Shown one piece after another: positions 8,801 through 20,800 of a stretch of 24,495 bases of DNA (the stretch's first letter is position 1; every line of letters begins with the position of its first letter). The notes beneath the pieces are model-generated. The model was not told the origin of the DNA. It saw nothing but the letters and a program-made list of their open reading frames with translations, and searched no databases. The stretch spans positions 295,480-319,974 of the forward strand of contig JBNGIO010006272.1 of NCBI GenBank assembly GCA_049999805.1, given 5' to 3'. Source of the DNA: Folioceros fuciformis (Eukaryota > Anthocerotophyta > Anthocerotopsida > Anthocerotales). Position numbers and translations under genes: made by a program.

Positions 8801-11800
8801 GGAAGCCGCGGAACACCTCTGCAAAGGTAAAGCACTGGCGTTTCCATTCAATCAAAATCATCCAACAGCAAGGCATACCTCGCCCGAATGTTAGGAACTT
8901 GCAGAAACTTGTTTAACAATTCAATTAGCTTGTGCAGAACGTAGCCCTGCGAAATGTCGGTGTGAAAACTGTGCTCCTGAGCTTGTATGTGTTTAACTTC
9001 GTCAGCTATTAGACCACAAGCTGTCTTCAAAAACCCTTTCACTGTAAGATATAGACGAGCTTCTTCTGCCTCAACCATCTTGAATAGAAGCTCAAAATAA
9101 TCAGCTGCACTTTCGCCTACAGCACGTGTGGCAGGCAAGAGAGTCATAAGTAGGTCGAGGAATCTGGACCGTCGAGACGAGCTTTGTGAGCATAGCACCT
9201 CTATTAACCCACACATCTCTGCTCTGATTGCTTGTGAGCATGCACTCAACACGAGTCCATTCACCCAGGAACTTTCCTCAAAGGCTGCCAACTCATCAGT
9301 GACAGGCACCTTGCAGGCCTTTCTCTTCCACCTGAGCGCACACTTTAGGGCCAAGTAATCTACCCTATTGACGTCCTTTTTAATCCCTGCTGCAGTTGGT
9401 TTCAGATTCGGTGAAACAGTGTACTCCCTCCTCACAAAATCTGAAAAGGACGTTCCATTCTGCCACTCTGCATAGTTGATGAGAGATAACTCGGGGGCCT
9501 TCAATTCCTGTTCAACATCTTTCTGACAAGAGCCAGGAGCAGGCTTTGGCAGCATGCTAGTCTGAATGACAGAGACACCCCTCACAGGTTCCTCAGAGGA
9601 CGGCTCAGGTCGTGATGGTGAAGGCGCAACACCTGGTTCAGATTCTGGTTTCGGAGGAGTGCATAGTTGGGACACAATCTTTAAGCAAGGGAGAATAATG
9701 TGCTCAGCAATAACAGGGTGACGGGCTCCTAGCTCGATTGACCGAAACAACAGCTGAAAGACTACTCGCAAACGGGCTTCCCAAAAGTCATCATTCAAAG
9801 AGCAAGTTTCCGAAAGCAGCTGCAGTTCATCCCTGACACAAGATGCAATATCCATGGATCGATGATGCTCAAGGCAGTAGATAGCCTTCTGCTGTATCAA
9901 ACTGTTCAGCTCCGCAACAGCTGATCCATCACCTTCGGTAAAAGCGCAAAGCACAGCTCTAGCTTGAATCCTTGCTGTCCTAGGACCTTGGTGAATGTTG
10001 TTCTCGAACAGTTCACGCAAGACACCTCCTGCAACCAATTGTTGGCGACATTGCTGCTGCCTTGCTAAAACTTGCAACCATTCCAAGCAGTGCCCAACAA
10101 AAGTATTAGCACAACCAAAGCATCTATTAGGAGGTCTCGGAGATACCACCACCCTTTGTGTAGGGTGTCCCCTCAAGTTCTTGCGCTCAAGATAAGACAT
10201 GAGGACTCGCCGAAGGCCTTGCAGTGTCTGCACACTTTTGCTGACAGAATCAAAAGCCATCTTGCACTTCTCACCATACAGCACCCCTAGAATTGCTATC
10301 TTCCGGTTGGTTTTGAACGAAGGAGATCCGGGAAGGTTGACCATCTGCTGTACGGAATCCTTCTGCTGGGAATCCAAATCCGATTCTCCAATACTCGATA
10401 CGAGTTTCATCAATGGCTTCTTGAAACCAAGAAGCTGCTGATACCTCCTGTGAGCATTTTCAGATTCTGCCTCAATAGCAGCAAGCCCCTTCTTCATGTC
10501 GTCTTCATTTTCCATGCTATCAAATGTAAAGCTCGGTTTAGCCATGAAATTGAACTCGAATCGGCCATATTTGCTGTACCCACACTCGTTACATAGAAAC
10601 GAATCTAGGTTCTCATAGTTGATATTCCTGCATTGCCGACACTGATACGCATTCTCATGGCAATTGCTGCAGATACCATGCTTATCTGTGACAAATCGAC
10701 TACACCTTGGGCACTGAAGAGATTCAAGCGAGGATGCCTGCAAATTCTCATAGAAGGAATCCAGCTCAATCATAAAGTTACAAGCCGTTATTGGAATAGA
10801 AAACTCCACCTTGAGCTCTGTCTGATTGACAGCCAATTGACAGCACCGAGCCCTCTTCCAAAGCGACCAATTATTCTTTAGCTCTGAAAGATCAGCAACA
10901 GGCCTGTTATTGTAATACAGATTGAGCACTTTTACGGACTTGGATCTTCGAGCATCATGCACGTTCATAGTCACGCTCTGAATAGTATGACTCCCGACAC
11001 ATTTCACAAGAATTCTGTTGTCTGTGAACTTCGTTTCTGCCTTGAGACTGTCTAGTTTCATGCGGGTGTAAGGAACCTCGGGACTGCTGCAGGCTAGACA
11101 GGGTTCACTCTCCAGGTAATAACCATCAAATTCAACTAAACTGGCCAGCGTGTTGTAGATCCGGGAGTTTGGATGATTTGCAAGTAGCTCGTTCTGCGCA
11201 CACAATGTGCTGTATATTCTTTTGACCACATCAGCATTCAAGCATCCTTGCACAGCAGCCATCTCCTGGCCATTGTGACCCCCCTCTGAACCTCCTTTAC
11301 CAAGAAGCCAAGTTAACAAATCAGTGTATTCAACAATGTTCTGACCATATGAAGGCAAAAGTGGAACCCTCTCTAGCAACAGCGTCAGCATCAGGATTCG
11401 GAAGGGCAGCCTACCATGGTGCCAAGCACCATGCAGAACCGACTTAGCCTCGGAGCGAACTGACGTTGCATTCCACTCCAGCAGAAATTTATCGACAAAC
11501 TGCCTTAGAATTTTACCATCCTCAGCAGCTAGCTGATCCACAGCTGCTTCCATATCTATATACATCTTGTCACTTGTACTCATTGAAGTGAAAGCTTCAT
11601 CACTGCCACCTTTTTTCTTCTTCCTCCCATTCACTGTCTGTGCTGCTTTCACTGAAGTTACAGCAGCGCCGGACGCGCCAGAAGCGGAGGTTACAGGGTC
11701 AGGTAGTTCTGCAGCTGCAAGTTTTGCCGAAGGACCTCCAAGTTCTTTGCCAGTATAAAACACTAACATCAACAGCTTCAGAGTTTGGACAACAGATTCT

Positions 11801-14800
11801 TCCCCGAAAGAGAACACCCCATTTAGAAGAAACTGAAGGACATCAATATGACGGACACAATATTTTTGCCAATTCCGAGGCCTAGCTACAGCGACATCCA
11901 CAATAACTGTTAGACACTTCACCAACTTGACGCTCCTTTCATACGACACCGGCACCTGAAATCCGCCTGACTTCTGAGCCAACTTGTTAAGCCTCTTAAC
12001 TTCCCGGCTAAGCTGCCAAGCATCACGCACATTGTAATAATGTCCTTTCGTTCCGCACATATGCAACAATAGCTTCCTGGCATACTTTCTGATGAAGGTT
12101 GTGTGGGGATTGTTTATGTAGCTACATAATATTTCTTGCCATCCTTCCAACTTAAGCTCTGGACTAGAACAACTTCTGGAATTCTGGTCCTTCTCAGTGC
12201 CCTTCTCCAGTTTATCTGGTCGAACAAGACTGTATGCCAGCCGGAAAGTATTCTCTAGGAGCAGGCGGTAAAAATCCCCAAAAAGATCCCCCCTGTGAGC
12301 TTTCGCATATGAATCCGAAAAATATGGAGTGAAGCTTCCGGATGCAAACTCACGTCTGGCCGTCAACAGGGCGCCACATGCTGACCCCCCTGTGCTGGGT
12401 GGGCTCGATTCTGAGGCTCTAGAGGAAATTTTGAAATTGTTACTCAGTTGTTGCACAATATTGAGCAGATACGACAAGAAGGGTTGCTGACGCAAGGCAG
12501 AGCATGCTTTATCCAACTGCGACCCTCCTTCGTTAGCAGCTTGACCCTCACTGGGACAGGGTGAACTTGATCCTGAGAAAGACATCATGACAGTCTCACT
12601 GCTTAATGCGGTAGCTCGGCTCTGAGAGTGCTCTGAACCCGGTTGGTGCCAGTTCCTTAGCACAAGTGTGAAGAACATAAAGACCAAGATGATCACCTCA
12701 CCAAAATTTGTCCGCACCTTGACCAAAAACGGAGCTGACAGATCCATCTCTTTCAGGAGCAACTTGATAAGCCTCTCCAGATTTAGACTTCCACTGTCAA
12801 GTGTTGGCTCCACAAGTGGCCCTGAAGATGCTGATGCAAGGCGATAAAATAACTGCATGATAGGAACTGCCTGGGAACCTGAACTTGTCCTCATCCATCC
12901 GTGTATATCTTCAACAAGACGATGGAGGAGAAAGGAATTTACTGCACTTTTGGAGGCAGAAAACACAAACCCTTTTGAGTCATCCAACGCTGTATGGACA
13001 AGCCCAGTGCTATCACCGCCTACAACTCCTCCCACAATAGGGGGGCTGCCAGCGGCCTGTAGGCTGAGTTCTGTTGCCATCTGCAACAAGCTCTCGTCAC
13101 TCAAATCATCAATAGCTGAGTACTGAAGATCACCAGGATCTCCTCCTCCTGCATCCATCTCTATGGGGATTGCAGACATGGGATGATCCCTGGTATGAGG
13201 ACGGGGAAGTTGATCTGCATCCATCACTTCATAGCAACCTTCACAGAGGTCAAAATCATCACAGACATTACAATGCCATCGGCGTCTGAGTATTGGCACT
13301 GTTGAACAGCCGTCACAGCAATACTGAACAGATGCAGTGGTTGGATCTTCTTCCACCATGACTTGGGCAGAGCCACTTGTGCCATGTGCGCCTTCTAGAG
13401 GTGATGACGTTGCTCGAGAACTTTCTGCGACATCATCCATGGCCAGCATTGTTTGCTTTGGAAGGGGTACTTGCAACAACCTTGACGAAATAGCCAGACT
13501 GCAGAACACAGGTCCAATCACAAAATTCCATTGTCGAGCATCAGGCATAAGAGAAAATCAATCAACCCGTGAATAACTGGATTCATCACCATCTCTATAC
13601 CTGCATGATGTTCGAACTGCCTCATACGGAGAAAACAGTAGTTTTCTCAGCAAAACAACTGCAGGTGCGACTGCCACTTCAGCAGGAGCTGAGCGAGTTC
13701 CATGTGTAGAGAGACACTCGGCATAGCTATAGATTAGGTCAACCATAGGTATAACCAAGTTGTTGATGCTTTGAGCGTCAAGTTGCTCTCTAACAAGAAT
13801 CTCCCAAAGCACTTTCACTAGTCCATCCACAACTGCGGAGCCTGCAACCAAGGGAAGTCAAGTCAGAAGCGATGTCCTGTGATAATAGGACCAGCCGCTT
13901 TCAGTTGAGAGGGCTCCAAATAACAAGCTCTGATCACTGTTGACAACCCGTAATAAGACGCTTGCATCCCAGACACCTCTCCATCCATTTTACGTACTTA
14001 CCATGCTGTTCTAGAAAGCTTGCCAGGTTTGCTTGACGATGAAGCGCAATCTTACAAACTGAACTCATTTGCGCAGAAAATTCCTGTACAACCCAAGAGG
14101 TAGTAGACCCTCCAGCAGCGATATTTGATACAAGCAGTGGGCAAGAACGAGCAACTCCAGCCAAACGCATACTGTCCTTCGCCTGCAGGGATGCAGGGAT
14201 ATGCATTAGTATCACCAGCATCCAAAATCTCTGGAAAGTCAAAGCTCACTGGGATGTCTAACCTGATAGTACATGTCTTTTGAAGGATACAGAGCTCGAA
14301 GAACATGCCTTGCTGCAGACTGCAAAAGCGGCTGTCTGTCAGTTTCAAAAATCACTTCCAAGACGGGTATGCACTTCTTCCTACTCAGTGCAACCCTTGC
14401 TTCATCTGTCTCCAGTAGCAACAGCATCCTGAGTGCCAGATAATAGCCATACAACAACCTCAAGCTGTCAGACAGAATATTTTCTGGCAATGATCCACTC
14501 TGCACCACTTTATTTTTCGCCTTCCCAGTTCCAGCGCCAGACAATGAAGCAGCTGTTCCATGCCCTTGAGACTCCATGTCCAGGACAGCATCCAGTTTTT
14601 CTTTCCATCCAAATTCATCTTTGGACCGTCCATAAATCTCGAGATTATCAACCCGTGGCAAAGAAGACCCATTGAACGTATGACCCACTGTAATTGTTAT
14701 TTCCTCATCAGCTAAGAGAGCTTCGGAATTTGTAAATGGTACATCGTACCAGCAGCGCATTCCTTCCTCCAGCCTTATCGTTCGTTGGAAAACACGAACC

Positions 14801-17800
14801 TCAGAGGGTATATGGCTGGCTGAGGTGTTTCCAACATGAATTCTACACCCGACCATCACTTGCTCTGGATTAACATTGAGCACCACAATCTGCTCACAAA
14901 CAGGGCATATTGTCAGACAGGATACACGTCACAAGCAAGAGAACCACAGCCACTAGGAAAGCAAACCAGCACCTTCTGCAGACCAGCGAAAAGAGAACAC
15001 AAACAAATATCATCTAAACCCTTGTGTGATGGCATTACCCTGAACCCACTGGCATTTGGACCTTCCAAGTAGCCATCGTCTGATGACAGACTCGACTTTA
15101 TACTTTCAGAATCGGTATTCTTCGCCATATCACCACCAAATTTCACCTCTGGTGTGATGCATGTGGTCTTCTCAAAAAAGTCAAGAGGAAAGACTGGTGC
15201 AGTTCCATTGCTGGCCCGGTTTCCAAGTAGCATTGCACCTAGTTTCTTCACCTGCTCTGCTTCCAGGCTGGAACTATGCCTTTGTGAATCCATGTTCAAG
15301 GAACCGTTGACTGCATCCAAATGGGACGCCAGGTATGCATACACTTGGAGGCTGCCATCATCATGAAGTGTCAAGATTGTGTGTCTGTCCTTTGACAAGG
15401 GCCTGTATGATGCCACACCATCCATCCGTATAGAGGTAGCACTACCAGCTGCGCGAAGATACTGGCAATGAACCTCAGCATTTCCTATGTGAACTGCAAC
15501 AGCTGAATTCGATCTCACACTAGAGAGGGAGACAAAAAGGCCACTTCCATCAAACATTTCCCTCCAATGATGCAGCCCGGCAGGTTTTCTCTTTCCGTCT
15601 GATTCAGCATCAAAAATGCTGGAAACCTGAAGAATTCCTGTCGCATCTTGGTTCATACGGGCAATTAAGGACGTACCATCACTGTATGAAAGGAAAAGGA
15701 CTTTTCTACAGGCATAGTAGCAGATAGACACACCCTTCATAGGTCTATGCATGTCTGGCAGCTGTATGTTTTCTGTCAGGATGCGTGAACCTGAATCAGC
15801 CCCGACACCAACATGCTGGCTGTAGAGGACCCCTTGATGTGAGAGTACCAAAGCGGCCAGCCGGCCCTGCCCAACTGGTATAACAGTTGCATCAGCGATT
15901 GAGTCCTCAATGACAGTGAAATAATGCGAGGGACTGATTTTATCTTGTGACAAGTCATAAATTTTAACAAACTTGTTGGTTACCACCAGCAGCTGAACTT
16001 GTGATCCAGGGACCCAAGCAATACGGCGAATGTGGGCATCCTGCAACGCAAGCTCAAGAGCCAATCGGTCAGTAACCTCACCACGAGGATGCACAGTGAA
16101 GATCTGGCAATCCTCAAAACCTGCAACTGCCAAATAACTCTCATTTGCACTGTTAAAGGCCAGATGCACAATTTCAAATCGAACTGAATTCCTCGAGAGG
16201 GGCTTCACTGTAGTCTTATCCACTGTCACTGGAATTGCGGTTGGCTGGCCTATGAGCTGCCCAACATCAAATATTGTAACCTTATCCCCTTCTCCTGCAG
16301 CAAGTCTACCTCGACTGCTCACACTGAGAAGAGACTTGACAATAGAACCACTAACGAGATGAGACTTCAGCTCCCTTGCATTTGAGTACTCTGCTTTTAT
16401 TTTCATATCCAGCGATCCACTCTTGTAAGCCCTCTTCAGGTGTAGATCAGCAGCAGAAAGAAGGATCTTGGCATCGCCTAGGACTATTTCCTCGTCCTGC
16501 CCTGCTGCCACCTGTAGTCCCAGATTCAAGTCAGTTGACAATCTTTGACACAACAATAGGATACGGGCCTCCACATCTAGATCTGCAAACAGAGCCAACA
16601 TTTTCCTTTCATCTCCTTCCGATATGGATATTCTGAAACTGGAATCGCCCTCTGGCTGGTCCTCCTCATCTGCATCTGAGTCACTATCAGATTGAGGCAG
16701 ATGGACTTGTGGTGGAGTCAGAGGAATGAAATGCTCCGCAAAATTGCTGGCAGAAGCCGTTGCACCCCCAGAAACAGGAGACACGTATTTTCGTGGCTTA
16801 AGGCAGAGGCAGGTACTACCACGGACACCTCCAGCTCCACAGTCACAAAAAAAGCGACTCAGGCGTGAGTACACCACCTTGTGCCCTCGATGACAAACTT
16901 TGGCGCATACCGAGCAGCAGCCTTTTGAAACAGTTAAATCGCAGGTGTAACAGAAGTACCAGTGTTGCTCCATAAAGTTACTCCCACTTGATGTGAAAGT
17001 GCAAACCCTTGCTGCTAGTGCACGTTCACTAGTGCTGGCATCATCTTCATCATCTCTTTCCAAACTCGCTGGTTCTCCGTCAGATGTACCATCGTCTTCA
17101 TCATCCTCCACAGACGTTCCATCACAATCACCAGAGGCTCCCCCTGGCTCCACAGATGGGCGTAACATGTGCTCACTTTTGCAGAAAATATTCTGTTTCG
17201 CTTTTGCACCTGCTGACCCCAGGCGAGAGAGTTCATGACAGCCATCCAAAATTCTGCTCTGAGATTGTGCCTTGTAAGCACCACATGCAGACAGCACCGA
17301 ATTCAGAAAAGACAGAAGGCTGGCGAACCCTTCCAAATGGCCATTGTTGATGGGTAACTTGCCAAGAAGCTCAACAACATGCCTCACCACCGAGCTCAAC
17401 AGAGGCTCACCCACTGCTAGCTGAACGAGTAGTCCGAAATATGTTCTTGCAGCCAGAGCATCATAAGCAAGAAAAGCTCGTTCCAAGTTCAACAGCATTG
17501 CTCCCACCAGATGGGCCCTTAGGTTATCTTTAAGGTCATTTTCCTTGCCTTCTGATGACAGCAGAGCCTGAGCAAAAGCTGTTGCCAGATCTCTGACAGA
17601 CGAGGGAGCACTTCGAGTTGAAGCACCACCAGCAGATACATCAGAAAACTGACCCAGAAGCCTATGCTCCAACCATCCAGCCAGAGCTGGGGGAGACATG
17701 CTCAGAAACTTCTTCTGCACATCTTGCTTGAAGCCAGATTGCACAACTGGTTCAAGAGAAAGGAGATCAACCAGTAGCTGTAAAACTTTCACATTCACCA

Positions 17801-20800
17801 CTTCACTGGTGCAGCCAACCAGCACATCCACAAGCAAGCACAATCCAGCACTCTGACCAGAGCCTTTAGAAGATTCTGATACTACCAGCCCTAGTTGCTT
17901 TCTTGCCCATCTGTCCGATTCCAATCGGGACAAAAGGTGAGCTTGAAGAGCTTCAAACCTGATAGGATCACTCCGAATGCTGTTGATGACTTCAGCTGCC
18001 TGAACTGCAACCGCTTCCTTCACTGCCCCATCTACACTCTTCAGGGAGCATAGTGAAAGCAATACATTATCGACATGTTTCAGCACAGAGATGTCGTTCA
18101 TTCTAGTCAAATCCTCCTTGGAGGGTAGCAATGTACTGAGAAGTAAAGAGCATTTAGAGTGAACATTTTCAAACGTGCTATCAAGCATAACTGTATGCAA
18201 GATGGTCTGCAGATCTCCCAGGTCCGCAATATTCACTACACTTCCTCGAGCTAGAGTCTGGTATTGGATAAGCTCTTGCACTGTGTCTAGAATTGTCTCT
18301 ATCACGAGCATGCATGAGACAATTCCAGCACTACCTGGATTCACAGTTGCAGGGAAACCATGCAGCAGAGCTGGGAGGAATATGTAAGTAGGATCCCTAA
18401 AGTCACCTCTCTCGTGACTGGTCCCAAATAACAGGGCCATGGTCTCAACTAGCCACGTCGAAGATGAACCCCACCTCAGGAGTGATTGCACTGTTGCAGT
18501 ACCAATTCCAGACTTGTCAAGGAGATCCTGCTGCTTGCTCCTGCTCAAGCACCCTTTCAACAACAGGTCGAGGGAGGCAAGGAACTTGTTGCCCGGGTAC
18601 CTGCTGTTGAGCACATGCAAGAGGCAAGTTCGAAGAGCAGTAACATACCAGGCCAGCATGGAAGACAGCTCCTTGATTAACTTCAGGGAGTGGCCATCGT
18701 GAAAAAGAAGCACCACGGATTCTTCAAGGAATTTGCACAACCCACCATAATTGCTATTATCTGCAACATAGCCCCCTCCTTGGGAACCCTTAATAGAAAC
18801 AGCCCACAGTCCAGCCCGTAGAGAGGAAAGCAATAGGTTCAAAGATGCATTTTGCCTCAGGAAATCCCAAGACATGAGATTCTTAGCCCCTCCTTCCTGC
18901 AGCATCACATCTACAACAGACAGTGTATGCATCAAATTTGATACCCACTCCTTGACATCCAAGGTGCACTCCTTCTGGATGCTGCTGTGAAAGCACCTGG
19001 ACAGACTGATGAAGAAATCAGCACCTAAAAGACCACCATTGCTTAACTGAGCTAAGTCCCGGGTCACGACAGGCTTCAAGGCTGGACCGATACTCCGTGC
19101 AATATTCCAGACGAGGAAAAAAATGTATCTTTCAAGAATTAGCTCATCCACTGTGGTAACTGTCTTGCCTCTCCATGTCTCGAGGATGTCACCAAGACAT
19201 TGTGCCAGTTCAGATAGATGTGGGGACAAGGCATGCAGCTCAGGAGAATCCACCAGACCCACTTTTTCCACCATACTGCCAATGTCAAACAGATGCTGAA
19301 TAGAAACTTCATCCAGGTGATGCTCATCCACTCTTTGATCCTTCAGTACTTTCTTTGCAATACGGGCCGACAAGGACAGAGCAGGCCCATCCTCAATAGC
19401 CACATTGACTACTTTCAGAGGTTGGTGCCTCACATTATCCCTCATGTGCAACAATAACCATCTCGGGAAGTTGTTGAAGTAGAGCACCAAGTACCTCATT
19501 GCCAGCAGTAGCCTTGATACAAGCAAAGATGAAGCCGCCAAAGCATTGCCTATGTTATTCTGCTTCTCACAGACATAAAATGATTTCAATGCTGAGAGTA
19601 GGTTACCGAATACACCCATCCGGCCTGGAATGCTGAGTGAATGGAAGCCTGTGAACAGCACCTCCATGTGGATGACAGAGGGTAAGCCTGCAGCAGCTTT
19701 CCCAATATTCATCTCCAATGCTTTCAAGTTTCGCCCTTTCCATTGAAGGGTGTCAGTGAAATTTTTCCAAATCTCTGAGGTCACTGGGTCATCAGCTGTC
19801 TTGACTGATCGAGTTACTAAGAGGTTGGCCAGGAGTACAAGACTGTCCTCTGATAGTGCACAAGCCATCTCTGCTTCCTTGAACATTTGACGGGCAAGAT
19901 GTAACTCCAAAGTATCGGATAAGGCACCCCTTAATATGAGGGCGTGGAGCAAGTCGAATGAACCCTTATGCAGCTGACGAAGCAGGTCTGAACTTCCTTC
20001 GACATCTCCCATCTCATCAATACTCATCCCTCTATCCATCATAGTGGATTGTGAGAAAAGAACTTGAAGAAAGATGTCAACATGTTCCTTAGTCAACTGC
20101 TTGCAACCAGCAGCAAAAGTCTGTTGATGCCAATCTGGGGAAAATGCACAATCCTTTAAAAAGCTCAGCACTTGAAATGCCGTCTGAAGGGGGGTATTGT
20201 ACAAACCATCTAACTTCTTGGTTGAGGAGCAGCCTTGAGTGTTGCCATCCGAATTAACGGAATTCCTGCCAGATTCAGAAAAAAGGTCCCCAAACAATGC
20301 ATCATCTTCACTTGCTATAGTTACACAATCAATTGCGCCTATAGTCTCCTCCTCACTTTGAACCGACGACGCAATCTCAACCAGTGGCCTGACCTTTAGG
20401 CCTTGAGCATGAAGAAGACTAGTGACTCCAATAAGGTTGTCCAGCCAGCGGACATTGCCAGCGAAAACAACCTCCAAATGCTCCTGCTGACTTCGTTCTT
20501 GGTACAATGCAAAGCTCCGTCCACGAAGCTGTACATTCAGGGATCTGTCCAACCCCCCAGCATCCATTCCACTGATCCCCACATTACCAGCCGCTCTTTT
20601 TCCTCCCGGTGCCTGAAATCTACTGTGTGAATGAGCATGAGTGTCCTGGAACATGCCAAGAAGATGACTGATGACATGTGGAGTGCAGGCCAATGGCAAC
20701 TGCTGGGCAAGAGAAGCTTCATTTCTTGCCTTGGAGAGCTCCAAAGCATCTAACAGGGAGGCCGTGAGATACGTCCTCAGATTGAAAAAAATGGTCTGAT

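Larger units (their letters stand above)
8879..13498 (-). other. BIG: 4.6-kb internal exon of BIG
   Basis: A single uninterrupted 4,620-base exon encoding about 1,540 residues. It begins inside the conserved [18 protein letters not shown] and ends at [10 protein letters not shown]. It contains the ZZ zinc finger near its start and a second cysteine-rich cluster in its middle. The donor (AG|GTATGC) and acceptor (CTGCAG|T) both join in phase to their neighbours, so the intron-free state is real and not a collapsed gene model. Confidence 0.93.
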
